From Calditrichota bacterium (lineage in GTDB: Bacteria; Calditrichota; Calditrichia; Calditrichales; J004), in assembly GCA_024277115.1 (NCBI GenBank), contig JAJRVW010000225.1, positions 1-57,987 of the forward strand: 57,987 nucleotides of DNA, read 5' to 3'. This document shows, piece by piece, positions 47,811-56,560 of this stretch. Within the stretch, counting starts at the first letter, position 1. Every line of letters begins with the position of its first letter. A model generated the notes under the pieces. It was not told the origin of the DNA. It was given only the letters and a program-made list of their open reading frames with translations, and searched no databases. The translations under genes and the position numbers were made by a program.

Positions 47811-48320
47811 ATCGCTGCCAAAAAGGTCAGAATTAACAATGACATCAGAGTTCAGGAAGTTCGGCTAATTAGTGAAGAAAATCAGCAGGTTGGAATTGTT
47901 GCTGTTGATAAAGCGCGGGAAATGGCATCTGAGGCCGGTTTAGACCTTGTAGAAATAGCACCCAATGCAAAACCACCCGTATGTAAAATTCTTGATTATG
48001 GTAAGTTTATCTACGAGCAAAAGAAAAAAGAAAAAGATGCACGTAAAAAACAACATACAGTAGTTGTTAAAGAAATTAGGATGCGTCCTAAAACAGATGA
48101 CCATGATTTAGAGTATAAGTTAAATCATGCAAGAGAATTTATAGGACATAAATACAAAGTGAAATTTACTGTTCAGTTCCGGGGACGTGAATTGGCGTAT
48201 AAACAATTTGGAGTGAAATTATTGGAAAGGGTTACCGAGGCCCTGGAAGATGTCGCGAAAATTGAGAGCCCAATTAAATCCGAAGGACGTAATATGAACA
48301 TGATAATGACATATAAATAG
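47811..48320 (+). CDS. infC: Translation initiation factor IF-3 with AUU/AUC start
   Basis: Binds the 30S subunit and checks start-codon pairing. The conserved N-terminus [19 protein letters not shown] begins at 47814, and no ATG, GTG or TTG lies before it. The candidates are ATC at 47811 (6 nt after GGAG) or ATT at 47808 (3 nt after it). E. coli infC uses AUU for autoregulation, so a rare start is expected. The rest has [27 protein letters not shown] and EGRNMNMIM. About 169 residues; an internal ATG at 47922 would remove the N-terminal domain. Confidence 0.95.
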   Translation: MAAKKVRINNDIRVQEVRLISEENQQVGIVAVDKAREMASEAGLDLVEIAPNAKPPVCKILDYGKFIYEQKKKEKDARKKQHTVVVKEIRMRPKTDDHDLEYKLNHAREFIGHKYKVKFTVQFRGRELAYKQFGVKLLERVTEALEDVAKIESPIKSEGRNMNMIMTYK

Positions 48321-48333
48321 GAAGGAAAATGTA

Positions 48334-48528
48334 ATGCCAAAAATGAAATCCAACAGAGGCGCAGCAAAGCGTTTCCGGGTGACGGCAAGTGGCAAAATAA
48401 AGAGACATTCGTCTCATCATGGCCATATCCTCACAAAGAAATCCAGTAAGCGTAAAAGAAACCTCAGAAAAGAGAGTCTTGTTTCTGAGGCGGATTCCGC
48501 ACGCGTAAAAAAAATGATATTAGCATAA
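48334..48528 (+). CDS. rpmI: Ribosomal protein bL35
   Basis: A 64-residue basic protein: [21 protein letters not shown] and [16 protein letters not shown] are family hallmarks. It lies 13 nt after infC and 15 nt before rplT, the usual order. Confidence 0.98.
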   Translation: MPKMKSNRGAAKRFRVTASGKIKRHSSHHGHILTKKSSKRKRNLRKESLVSEADSARVKKMILA

Positions 48529-48543
48529 AACCAGGAGAATAAA

Positions 48544-48891
48544 ATGCCAAGAGCGACAAACAATGTTGCGGCTCGTCAAAGGCGTAAAAAAATCTTAAAA
48601 GCTGCAAAAGGGTATAAATTAGGTAAAAGTCGTCTTTATAAAACTGCAAAAGACCAGGTGGAAAAAGGTTGGCTGTATGCTTATAGAGATAGAAAAGCTA
48701 AAAAGCGTACTTTTCGCAGTCTTTGGATTACACGCATTAACGCGGCTTGCCGTTTAAATGATATTAGTTATTCCGTCTTTATGAACAAACTGCAAAAAGC
48801 AAATATCGAGCTTGACCGAAAAGCCCTTGCGGATATGGCTGCACGCTATCCCGAAGATTTTTCTGCGCTTGTTAAGCAAGTTTCTGCTTAG
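48544..48891 (+). CDS. rplT: Ribosomal protein bL20
   Basis: A 115-residue basic protein of the 50S subunit, needed for early assembly. MPRATNNVAARQRRKKILKAAKGY, then WITRINAACRLNDISYS. The ATG is preceded by CAGGAG. A terminator-like hairpin follows. Confidence 0.98.
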   Translation: MPRATNNVAARQRRKKILKAAKGYKLGKSRLYKTAKDQVEKGWLYAYRDRKAKKRTFRSLWITRINAACRLNDISYSVFMNKLQKANIELDRKALADMAARYPEDFSALVKQVSA

Positions 48892-48912
48892 TAAAATTAA
48901 AACTTGTTTTTT

Positions 48913-48948
48913 AGGAAGTATATATTTCATGTACTTCCTTTTTTTTTA
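48913..48948 (+). terminator. Terminator or attenuator between rplT and pheS
   Basis: Stem AGGAAGTA / TACTTCC-T with an eleven-base loop and nine or more T. pheS starts 16 nt later with no obvious promoter between, so it may let part of the transcript through to pheST or respond to translation upstream. Confidence 0.7.
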
Positions 48949-48963
48949 TAAAAAGGATTCCAG

Positions 48964-49932
48964 GTGCACAGAATACACGAAATTAAATCTAATTTTGACT
49001 CTGATATAAGAAATGTTAGCACAATAGAGCAACTCGAGGAGTTGCGGGTAAAATATATCGGCCGAAAAGGACTAATTACCACCGCATTTACCTTCCTCAA
49101 AGACGTAGAAGCTAGCCAAAAACCAAAATTTGGCGCGGAGTTAAATAAAGCTAAAAAAGAGATTGAAGCAGCTTTTGGCAAGAAAAAGAGCTCACTTGGT
49201 TCTACAAAAGGCTCCGTCGTTAAGATGGATGTGACTTTGCCGGGAAGAAAAAATTATCTTGGCCGGAAACACCCGCTAATCCAAGTGGCCGACGAAATTA
49301 AAAATATCTTTAAATCTTTTGGTTTTTCTATTGAAGATGGCCCGGAGATTGAGACCGATTACTATAATTTTGAAGCACTCAATATTCCGAAAAGCCATCC
49401 GGCGCGGGCGATGCAAGACACACTCTATATTACCGAGGACATAGTTTTAAGGACACATACTTCACCCGTTCAAATCCGTGTAATGGAAGAGCGCAAACCA
49501 CCGATTCGCATAATTGCACCCGGTCGTGTTTACAGGCGTGATACACCCGATGCAACACATTCACCATTTTTTCATCAGGTTGAAGGACTGGTTGTTGGTG
49601 AAACCGTAACTTTCGCTGACCTTAAAGGTGTTATCCAGGCCTTTGCCCACAGAATGTTTGGCAAAGATGCAAAGGTTCGTTTCCGCCCGAGTTTTTTTCC
49701 GTTTACAGAGCCCAGCGCCGAGTATGATGTTTGGTTTAACGGGAAATGGATGGAAATATCCGGTTGTGGAATGGTTCATCCAAATGTATTCAAATCTGTA
49801 GGGATAGATCCGCAAAAATACTCCGGTTATGCTTTTGGAATGGGAATTGACCGTGTGGCAATGTTAAAATACAATGTGAAGGATATTCGATTGTTTTTTG
49901 AAAATGACCTTCGTTTTCTCAGCCAGTTTTAG
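48964..49932 (+). CDS. pheS: Phenylalanyl-tRNA synthetase alpha subunit
   Basis: Catalytic subunit of the (alpha-beta)2 enzyme. The 322-residue protein has an N-terminal coiled coil and the class II core: GFSIEDGPEIETDYYNFEALN, HTSPVQIRVM, RVYRRDTPDATHSPFFHQVEG, and GFAFGMGIDR-like YAFGMGIDRVAML. GTG start. Confidence 0.97.
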   Translation: MHRIHEIKSNFDSDIRNVSTIEQLEELRVKYIGRKGLITTAFTFLKDVEASQKPKFGAELNKAKKEIEAAFGKKKSSLGSTKGSVVKMDVTLPGRKNYLGRKHPLIQVADEIKNIFKSFGFSIEDGPEIETDYYNFEALNIPKSHPARAMQDTLYITEDIVLRTHTSPVQIRVMEERKPPIRIIAPGRVYRRDTPDATHSPFFHQVEGLVVGETVTFADLKGVIQAFAHRMFGKDAKVRFRPSFFPFTEPSAEYDVWFNGKWMEISGCGMVHPNVFKSVGIDPQKYSGYAFGMGIDRVAMLKYNVKDIRLFFENDLRFLSQF

Positions 49933-49973
49933 ATTTAAAATTAAAAACCTCCTTATTTATTTTATGGTAAACA

Positions 49974-52358
49974 ATGAAAATTTCGTATAAGTGGTTAAAA
50001 GAATACATCGATATTGATATATCTATCGAAGAGCTCGCCCAAAAAATTACAGATTCAGGTGTTGAAGTGGAAGAGATAATCCCTCTTGTTGCCGAGTTTG
50101 ACAATATTGTTCTTGGTAAAGTCGAATCACGTTCAAAACACCCCGATGCCGACAAACTGAGTATATGTAATGTTTCAACAGGTGATGAAACATTTCAGGT
50201 TATTTGTGGCGCCCCAAATGTTGAAGCAGGGCAATTGATCCCGTTCGCCAAAACTGGTGCTAAACTGCCTAATGGCATGAAAATTAAAAAAGCCAAAATT
50301 CGTGGTGTCGAATCTTTTGGCATGATCTGTTCAAAAGAAGAACTGGGTTTTGAAGAAAACTCCGATGGTATCTGGCCATTGGAAACAGCGCATTCTGTGG
50401 GGACTGATATAAATATTGTTTTAGCCGATTATAAAGATTATATATTCGATTTGTTTATCACCTCCAACCGCCCGGATTGCCTTAGCCATATCGGGATTGC
50501 GCGTGAAGTAGCTGCTTTTACAGGAAAAGAAGTTAAATTCCCGGAAGTAAAAATTAGCGAATCGGCAAATCACAATATTAACGATTTTATAAAAATTAAT
50601 ATTGAGTATCCGCAAGGTTGCCCAAGATACGCGGCTCGGTTAATACAAAATATTAAAGTTGCACCTTCGCCTGACTGGTTAAAACAAAAACTAGAGACCA
50701 TTGGGTTGCGATCAATAAACAATGTTGTTGATATTACTAATTTTGTTTTAAATGAAATGGGCCAACCGTTACATGCTTTTGATAATGATAAACTTTCTGG
50801 CAAGCAAATAATTGTTAAAAATAGCATCGCAGGTGAAAAATTTACAACACTTGATGACAAGGTGCGCATACTGCCCGAAAATTGTGTTATGATTTGTGAT
50901 GGAAAAGAACCGGTGGCGATTGGCGGGATTATGGGCGGCCTGAACTCCGAAGTAAGTGACACTACAACAACCATTTTGTTGGAAAGCGCTTATTTTACAC
51001 CAAAAAACATTGTTACATCTACCCGTAAACTTAGCTTAATGACAGATGCTTCACAACGATTTGAAAAAGGTACCGATTATGATAATGTGCTTTTTGCATT
51101 AGACCGCGCGACAGAGCTTATTAAACAATTGGCTGGTGGCGAGATAGTACAAGGTGTAATCGATATTTATCCAAAAAAAATAGAACAGACTGTTGTCCCA
51201 TTTAATCCATCTCATGTTAATCGTATTTTGGGTTCTGACCTTGACAACAATACGATATTGGAAACCTTAAAAACAATCGACCTTATTGATACGCCAAAAG
51301 GAATAACCGTTCCGTCGTACCGTGTAGATATTAAAGAAGAAATTGATTTGATCGAGGAGGTTGCCCGTTTAATTAACCTGGACAATTTGCCAACAAGTGT
51401 TACCGAGCCTGTATACCTCGATCAACCCAATAAAGGGACTGACGACTATATTTCTGATATCAGGGAGAATTTAATTCAAACAGGTTTGCAAGAAATTTTC
51501 ACAAATAGCATGATAAGTGAAAAGGCCACGTCAATCACACCGGGGATTGATACCGTAAAAATTTTAAACCCGATAAGTGATGATCTCTCTACCATGCGTC
51601 CTTCGCTTTTGCAAGGTGCGCTTTCAACGATAAAACATAATCAAAACCGACAAAACCCGAACCTCAAAATATTTGAGATTGGCCGTATCTTTATTAATAA
51701 CGGTTCGGATACAATCCCGTTACAACCGGGCAAAATTGGGATCGCTTTAACGGGGAACCGTATGCCGGATTTTTGGCAGGGTGATGCAACACTTTTCGAT
51801 TTTTATGATATTAAGGGCATTGTTGAAGAATTAATGCAAAAATTACAGATCGATAAGGTGGAGATCGAACCGGGCAAAAATATTTCTTATCTGGATAATG
51901 ACCAGTCTGCTATTATTAGTGTTAACGGTGCTGAACTTGGAAGCCTGGGTAAAATTAACGACACAGTAAAATCAAATTATGGCATTCTTAATGATGTATA
52001 TTTTGCAGAAATTGATTTAGATATATTGTTAAATTATATTTCTTATGATAAAAAATATAAAACTATTGGAAAATATCCGTATATTGAAAAGGACTTAGCA
52101 CTCATCCTTGATAATAGCACCAATGCAAGTGAGGTTTTTAATTTCATTAAAAGTCAGGGCGGAAAACATCTTGTAAATATTAACATTTTTGATGTTTTTG
52201 TGGGTGATAAGATTGGTAAGGAAAATAAAAGCCTGGCATTCCGGCTTAAATTTCAATCTGACGAGAGGACTTTAAAAGATAAGGAAGTTGATCAGGTATT
52301 CAAAAGGATCATTGATAAATCAAAAAAGCAGTTTAATGCATCCCTGAGAGAAAATTAA
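49974..52358 (+). CDS. pheT: Phenylalanyl-tRNA synthetase beta subunit
   Basis: The 794-residue protein has the N-terminal B1 and OB-type tRNA-binding domains (VESRSKHPDADKLSICNV..CGAPNV), B3/B4 editing region (ITSNRPDCLSHIGIAREVAA), B5 domain, a catalytic-like core without active site, and the C-terminal ferredoxin-fold anticodon-binding domain (YPYIEKDLALIL). Its stop overlaps the next start (TAATG). Confidence 0.97.
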   Translation: MKISYKWLKEYIDIDISIEELAQKITDSGVEVEEIIPLVAEFDNIVLGKVESRSKHPDADKLSICNVSTGDETFQVICGAPNVEAGQLIPFAKTGAKLPNGMKIKKAKIRGVESFGMICSKEELGFEENSDGIWPLETAHSVGTDINIVLADYKDYIFDLFITSNRPDCLSHIGIAREVAAFTGKEVKFPEVKISESANHNINDFIKINIEYPQGCPRYAARLIQNIKVAPSPDWLKQKLETIGLRSINNVVDITNFVLNEMGQPLHAFDNDKLSGKQIIVKNSIAGEKFTTLDDKVRILPENCVMICDGKEPVAIGGIMGGLNSEVSDTTTTILLESAYFTPKNIVTSTRKLSLMTDASQRFEKGTDYDNVLFALDRATELIKQLAGGEIVQGVIDIYPKKIEQTVVPFNPSHVNRILGSDLDNNTILETLKTIDLIDTPKGITVPSYRVDIKEEIDLIEEVARLINLDNLPTSVTEPVYLDQPNKGTDDYISDIRENLIQTGLQEIFTNSMISEKATSITPGIDTVKILNPISDDLSTMRPSLLQGALSTIKHNQNRQNPNLKIFEIGRIFINNGSDTIPLQPGKIGIALTGNRMPDFWQGDATLFDFYDIKGIVEELMQKLQIDKVEIEPGKNISYLDNDQSAIISVNGAELGSLGKINDTVKSNYGILNDVYFAEIDLDILLNYISYDKKYKTIGKYPYIEKDLALILDNSTNASEVFNFIKSQGGKHLVNINIFDVFVGDKIGKENKSLAFRLKFQSDERTLKDKEVDQVFKRIIDKSKKQFNASLREN

Positions 52359-52645
52359 TGAGACTTGCCCAATTCGATAAATTGCAAATTCTTTTAAACA
52401 AACTTGAACAAAAAACGCGGCTTCTAAAACAAACAAATTTTAAGCTGACCCAAGAGAATATTAAATTAAGAGAAGAACTTGAATTAATACGAATGCGTTC
52501 AGATACAACAGAATTGCTAGAATTGAACAAAATCAACAAAGAAAACGAACTACTTCAACTAAAAAATAAAGATGCAAGGACACAATTGGTAAAACTCATC
52601 CACCGGGTTGAGGGAAATATTGTTCTTGAAAATGGTGTTGGATAA
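52358..52645 (+). CDS. Small coiled-coil protein between pheT and zapA (ZapB-like)
   Basis: A 95-residue protein that is almost entirely a coiled coil (heptads of Leu/Ile from residue 8 to 85, as in LQILLNKLEQKTRLLKQTNFKL). There is no signal peptide or membrane helix. Its length, composition and place directly upstream of zapA suggest a ZapB-like divisome partner, but this is inferred from position; coiled coils give little sequence evidence. Confidence 0.65.
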   Translation: MRLAQFDKLQILLNKLEQKTRLLKQTNFKLTQENIKLREELELIRMRSDTTELLELNKINKENELLQLKNKDARTQLVKLIHRVEGNIVLENGVG

Positions 52646-52661
52646 ACTATTGGATCCATTT

Positions 52662-52949
52662 ATGGCTCCCAAACAAATTAATGTAAATATATTTGGTTCA
52701 GAATATTCACTTGTTTCTGATGATGACGATAGATTTATAAAAAACATTGCGCACTACTTAGATACTAAAATGCGAGAGATAGATAGATCGCAAAACTTGA
52801 AATCTACTGCACGAATAGCCATACTGGCAGCCCTAAACATAGCCGAAGAATTATTTCAAGAGCGCGAGTATAGAGAAAAATTGCTTAATCAGATCGATGA
52901 AGAATCAAAAAAGATGAACCAATCTATTATTGATATAATAGAAGAATAG
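52662..52949 (+). CDS. zapA: Cell division protein ZapA
   Basis: FtsZ-bundling protein of 95 residues: INVNIFGSEYSLVSDDDDRFIKNIAHYLDTKMREI at the N-terminus, then TARIAILAALNIAEELFQ and a C-terminal coiled coil. Start at ATG 52662; an upstream ATG at 52632 would add ten residues. The promoter of the 6S-like RNA lies partly inside its 3' end. Confidence 0.92.
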   Translation: MAPKQINVNIFGSEYSLVSDDDDRFIKNIAHYLDTKMREIDRSQNLKSTARIAILAALNIAEELFQEREYREKLLNQIDEESKKMNQSIIDIIEE

Positions 52950-52958
52950 CTTTAAATT
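52930..52958 (+). promoter_or_regulatory. Sigma-70-type promoter of the 6S-like RNA
   Basis: TTGATA, 17-base spacer, TAAATT. The predicted start, about 7 nt after the -10 box, falls at the base of the closing stem of the RNA at 52968. Confidence 0.6.
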
Positions 52959-52967
52959 TACATTTAT

Positions 52968-53138
52968 AAAACCCTGTTTTAAGTCTAATAAATGGATCAA
53001 CACCATTAAACCAGGGAACTTGACTCTGCTTGAATATTGCAAGCCACTTAAATGAGGAAGCATGAACCAGGCAGGAGGTACCCATAATATCCACGTCAGG
53101 TCCCTTATTATTAGCGCTTTTTAAAACGGGGTTTTTTT
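52968..53138 (+). ncRNA. ssrS: 6S-like RNA (ssrS)
   Basis: About 170 nt between zapA and rny. The ends form a 15-base closing stem, AAAACCCTGTTTTAA with TTAAAACGGGGTTTT (one G-U pair), which runs into a T tract. Inside, GGGAACTTGAC can pair with GTCAGGTCCC on the other side, leaving an open middle, as in 6S RNA with its central bubble that mimics an open promoter. It has its own promoter, and a position next to zapA is common for ssrS. Structure and context only, no homology search. Confidence 0.75.
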
Positions 53139-53170
53139 ATTTTAAGGCTGCGCCATCTTCAGGAGGAAAA

Positions 53171-54727
53171 ATGAGCACTACAGACATTATAATTGTGTTT
53201 ATTATTAGTTTTATATCTTTTCTTACAGGCTGGATATTAAACTCCGTTATCGGAAAACGGAGCCTTGCGACCGCCAAGAAGAAAGCGGAATCGATTCTTC
53301 AAGATGCACAATCTGACATTGAGAATTTAAAAAAAGAAAAACTGTTAGAAGCAGAGGAAGATATTTATCAGCAAAAACAAAATCTGGAAGAAGAGTTTCG
53401 GTCTAAAAAAAATTCATTAAAAGCATTAGAAAATGACCTGCTTACAAAAGACAATAATATCGACCGTAAAGCTGACCTTGTTGCCAAAAAAGAACGTGAC
53501 TTATTTATAAACGAGCGTGAACTTAAAAACAGGGAACACGCGTTAAACAACAGGCAAAAAGGTCTCGAAGAATCCATCGAGGAAGCAAATAGAAAACTGG
53601 AGGATTTATCCGGCTTAACAAGTAGTGAAGCCAAAAAACTTTTGATGGACAATCTCCTCGAGGAAGCAAAAAAAGAAGCGGCACACACTATTTATCAAAT
53701 GACAAAAGAGGCAAAAAACTCTGCCAACGAAGAAGCCCGGCGGATCATAATCTCGGCCATGGAGCAAATTGTATCCAATCATACAATCGAATCCACGGTT
53801 TCTACGGTTGCCCTGCCTTCGGATGATATGAAAGGGCGTATAATTGGTAAAGAAGGGCGGAATATCCGGGCATTTGAAATTGTGACGGGCGTAGACGTCA
53901 TTGTAGATGACACGCCACAGGCTGTTTTATTAAGCGCTTTCGATCCTTACCGACGGGAGCTGGCTAAGCTAACAATGGAAAAACTTGTTAGTGACGGCAG
54001 AATCCATCCGGGGCGGATAGAAGAAGCACATGAAAAAGTTATGGTCGAAATGGATGACCATTTTGAGGAAATTGGCGAACACGTGCTTCATGAGATCGGG
54101 ATTCATGGATTTCATACAGACATTGTAAAAACCCTCGGAAAGCTAAAATATCGCTCCAGTTACGGGCAGAATGTATTGCAACATTGCCAGGAAGTTTCAG
54201 AGATGGCGGGTATTCTGGCCGCAGAATTAGATTTAGATGCCAACTTGGCCCGACGCGCAGGCATTCTACATAAAATCGGTTTAGTGGTTCCAAAAGCAAG
54301 CGAATCAAATTATTCCAAACTGGGCTATGAATTTGTTAAAAAATATGGTTTAAACCCAATTGTTCTTAATGCAATTCTTGCTTATGGCGACAAAACAGAG
54401 GCTATCTCACCGATCCCTGTTTTAATACGCATCGCGGAAGAAATTAGCCTAAAACGGCCAGGCGCACGCAGAGATGTTATCGAAAGTTATGTAAAAAGAC
54501 TGCATTCTTTAGAAGAAGTGGCCGATTCTTTTGAGGGTGTACGAAATTCCTATGCCATTCAGGCTGGTAAAGAAGTACGGATAATTATAGACCACTCAAA
54601 AGCGGATGATGCACAAAGCCATCAACTTGCTTCGGATATTGCAAAGAAAATTCGTAAAGATGTCGATTCGTCCAACCAGGTAAAAGTCAGCATTATTCGT
54701 GAATTCCGATCTGTTGATTACGCTTAA
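53171..54727 (+). CDS. rny: Ribonuclease Y homologue with a degenerate HD site
   Basis: Membrane-anchored RNA decay factor family. The 518 residues are: transmembrane helix (~6-25), coiled coil (about 30-190), KH domain (GRIIGKEGRNIRAFEIVTGVD, from about 222) and HD domain. Length and C-terminus (FEGVRNSYAIQAGKEVR) are as usual. The metal-binding residues are not: HD is His367-Lys368, and the later H, HH and D are Tyr381, Tyr405-Gly406 and Glu423, in a gapless alignment; only His338 remains. Probably a catalytically inactive or altered RNase Y. GGAGG Shine-Dalgarno. ymdB follows. Confidence 0.9.
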   Translation: MSTTDIIIVFIISFISFLTGWILNSVIGKRSLATAKKKAESILQDAQSDIENLKKEKLLEAEEDIYQQKQNLEEEFRSKKNSLKALENDLLTKDNNIDRKADLVAKKERDLFINERELKNREHALNNRQKGLEESIEEANRKLEDLSGLTSSEAKKLLMDNLLEEAKKEAAHTIYQMTKEAKNSANEEARRIIISAMEQIVSNHTIESTVSTVALPSDDMKGRIIGKEGRNIRAFEIVTGVDVIVDDTPQAVLLSAFDPYRRELAKLTMEKLVSDGRIHPGRIEEAHEKVMVEMDDHFEEIGEHVLHEIGIHGFHTDIVKTLGKLKYRSSYGQNVLQHCQEVSEMAGILAAELDLDANLARRAGILHKIGLVVPKASESNYSKLGYEFVKKYGLNPIVLNAILAYGDKTEAISPIPVLIRIAEEISLKRPGARRDVIESYVKRLHSLEEVADSFEGVRNSYAIQAGKEVRIIIDHSKADDAQSHQLASDIAKKIRKDVDSSNQVKVSIIREFRSVDYA

Positions 54728-54777
54728 TGCATAAAATTTAACCCTAATATCAATACAGAGAATTTGCAGAGGTATCA

Positions 54778-55593
54778 ATGCTACGCATATTATTTATTGG
54801 TGACATTGTGGGCCATGAGGGCCTTAACCTTTGCACTGATTTTGTTCCACTTTTAAAACGCGATTTTAATATCGATTTTTGCATCGTTAATGGTGAAAAT
54901 AGCGATGCCGGAAAAGGTATCACCAAAAAACAGGCACAAAAACTTTTAAGTTCCGGTGTAGATGTTATAACCGGTGGCAATCATATCTGGCAAAAAAACA
55001 GTATTGATGTCATCGAAGATAATTCGCTACGAACGCTAAGACCCGCCAACTATCCCTTTGAAAAACCGGGCAGGGGATTTATAATCCATGCTAATGATTC
55101 GAAAAATAAAATTGCTGTAATCAACCTTCAAGGTAGAAGTTTTTTACCGCCTATCGACTGTCCCTTTCAGGAAAGTTTGAAAATAATCGACGAAGTAAAA
55201 AAGGAAACACCGGTCATTTTTGTCGATTTTCACGCAGAAGCAAGTGCCGAGAAACAAGCGCTTGGCTGGCACCTGGACGGTAAAGTATCGGTTGTTGTAG
55301 GCACGCATACACATGTGCAAACCGCCGATGAACGCATTTTGCATAAAGGTACCGCATACATCACAGATGTTGGTATGACAGGCGCTGCCGATAGTGTAAT
55401 TGGCATGGATATTAATACGGCAATCCAACGCTTCCGGACACAGCTTCCAAAATACTTTAAACTTGCCACACGCAATATGCGGCTAAACGGCGTTCTCATT
55501 TCTGTTAATGAAAACACCGGCAAAGCAAATAAAATAAGACGTTTAAATTTTTCGAGAGAAGAATATGGAAACATCAAAGATACTCAATGGTAA
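54778..55593 (+). CDS. ymdB: YmdB-family metallophosphoesterase (TIGR00282)
   Basis: Calcineurin-like phosphoesterase, 271 residues, with 2',3'-cAMP phosphodiesterase activity reported in Bacillus. Metal ligands are all visible: IGDIVG, NGEN, GGNHIW, DFHAEA and GTHTHVQT, plus INLQGRSFLPP and ITDVGMTGA. It is normally next to rny, as here, and its site is intact, in contrast with that of the RNase Y homologue. folD overlaps its 3' end by 29 nt. Confidence 0.94.
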   Translation: MLRILFIGDIVGHEGLNLCTDFVPLLKRDFNIDFCIVNGENSDAGKGITKKQAQKLLSSGVDVITGGNHIWQKNSIDVIEDNSLRTLRPANYPFEKPGRGFIIHANDSKNKIAVINLQGRSFLPPIDCPFQESLKIIDEVKKETPVIFVDFHAEASAEKQALGWHLDGKVSVVVGTHTHVQTADERILHKGTAYITDVGMTGAADSVIGMDINTAIQRFRTQLPKYFKLATRNMRLNGVLISVNENTGKANKIRRLNFSREEYGNIKDTQW

Positions 55594-56458
55594 AGACGTT
55601 GCCGAATATATTAACCATAAATCCGGTGAGCTGGTACAAAAGCTAAAGGCCCAAAATATTCACCCCGGACTGGTTGTAATTCTCGTTGGCGATGATCCTG
55701 CTTCCGCTGTTTATGTACGGAGCAAAGGTCGCATGTGCGAAAAATTGGGGATTTTATCTGCCACGCACACATTACCTGCTACAACCTCTGAAACAGAACT
55801 GCTGGAATTAATCTCCAATCTGAATAATGATCAAGCCTATCATGGCATATTGGTACAACTTCCACTGCCGGATCATATAGATGAACAAAAAATTATCGAA
55901 GCAATTAACCCGCTTAAAGATGTCGATTGCTTCCATCCAAAAAATGTTGGCCTATTAACCATCGGGACCCCCTATTTACTGCCTTGCACGCCGGCAGGTA
56001 TAATCGAGATTTTTAAGTATTATAAGATTGCTACAAACGAGAAAGATGTTGTGATAATTGGACGCAGTAATATTGTCGGGAAACCTGTCGCCAATATCCT
56101 TTTACAAAAATCTGAATTTGCAAATGCAACCGTAACAGTTGTTCATAGCCGGACAAAAAACATAAGTAAATACACAAAGGAAGCGGATATCATTGTTGCA
56201 GCAATTGGCCAACCTGCTTTTTTAACAGCGGATATGATAAAAGAGGGCGCTGTTCTTGTTGACGTTGGGATAAACCGTGTTGATGATTCCACGGCGAAAA
56301 GAGGTTATCGATTAATGGGCGATATTGACTATGCGGATGTTTATGAAAAGTGTTCGGCAATTACGCCTGTACCCGGTGGTGTTGGCCCAATGACCATAAG
56401 TATGTTAATGCGCAACACGATTCAGGCAACAATAAAACAGACGGATGCGAACCTATAA
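55565..56458 (+). CDS. folD: Methylenetetrahydrofolate dehydrogenase/cyclohydrolase FolD
   Basis: Interconverts methylene-, methenyl- and formyl-THF with NADP. The 297-residue protein has the active site YVRSK, GILVQLPLPDHI, PLKDVDCFHP, PCTPAGI, and the cofactor loop GRSNIVGKP, ending ITPVPGGVGPMT. The overlap of 29 nt with ymdB suggests coupling. Confidence 0.97.
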   Translation: METSKILNGKDVAEYINHKSGELVQKLKAQNIHPGLVVILVGDDPASAVYVRSKGRMCEKLGILSATHTLPATTSETELLELISNLNNDQAYHGILVQLPLPDHIDEQKIIEAINPLKDVDCFHPKNVGLLTIGTPYLLPCTPAGIIEIFKYYKIATNEKDVVIIGRSNIVGKPVANILLQKSEFANATVTVVHSRTKNISKYTKEADIIVAAIGQPAFLTADMIKEGAVLVDVGINRVDDSTAKRGYRLMGDIDYADVYEKCSAITPVPGGVGPMTISMLMRNTIQATIKQTDANL

Positions 56459-56560
56459 AAGTACAAAGAAAAATAAATTTAAAGAAGAGGGAGAAAATAT
56501 TCTTTTGCCGCGTCTAAGGTATATCGGAAATGAAATCAACTAAGCACAAGAGGATTTAAA

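Noticed and set aside
47922-48320. infC starting at the internal ATG
   Set aside because: It would remove the first ~37 conserved residues of IF-3, which are present in frame upstream behind a good Shine-Dalgarno and a rare start codon.
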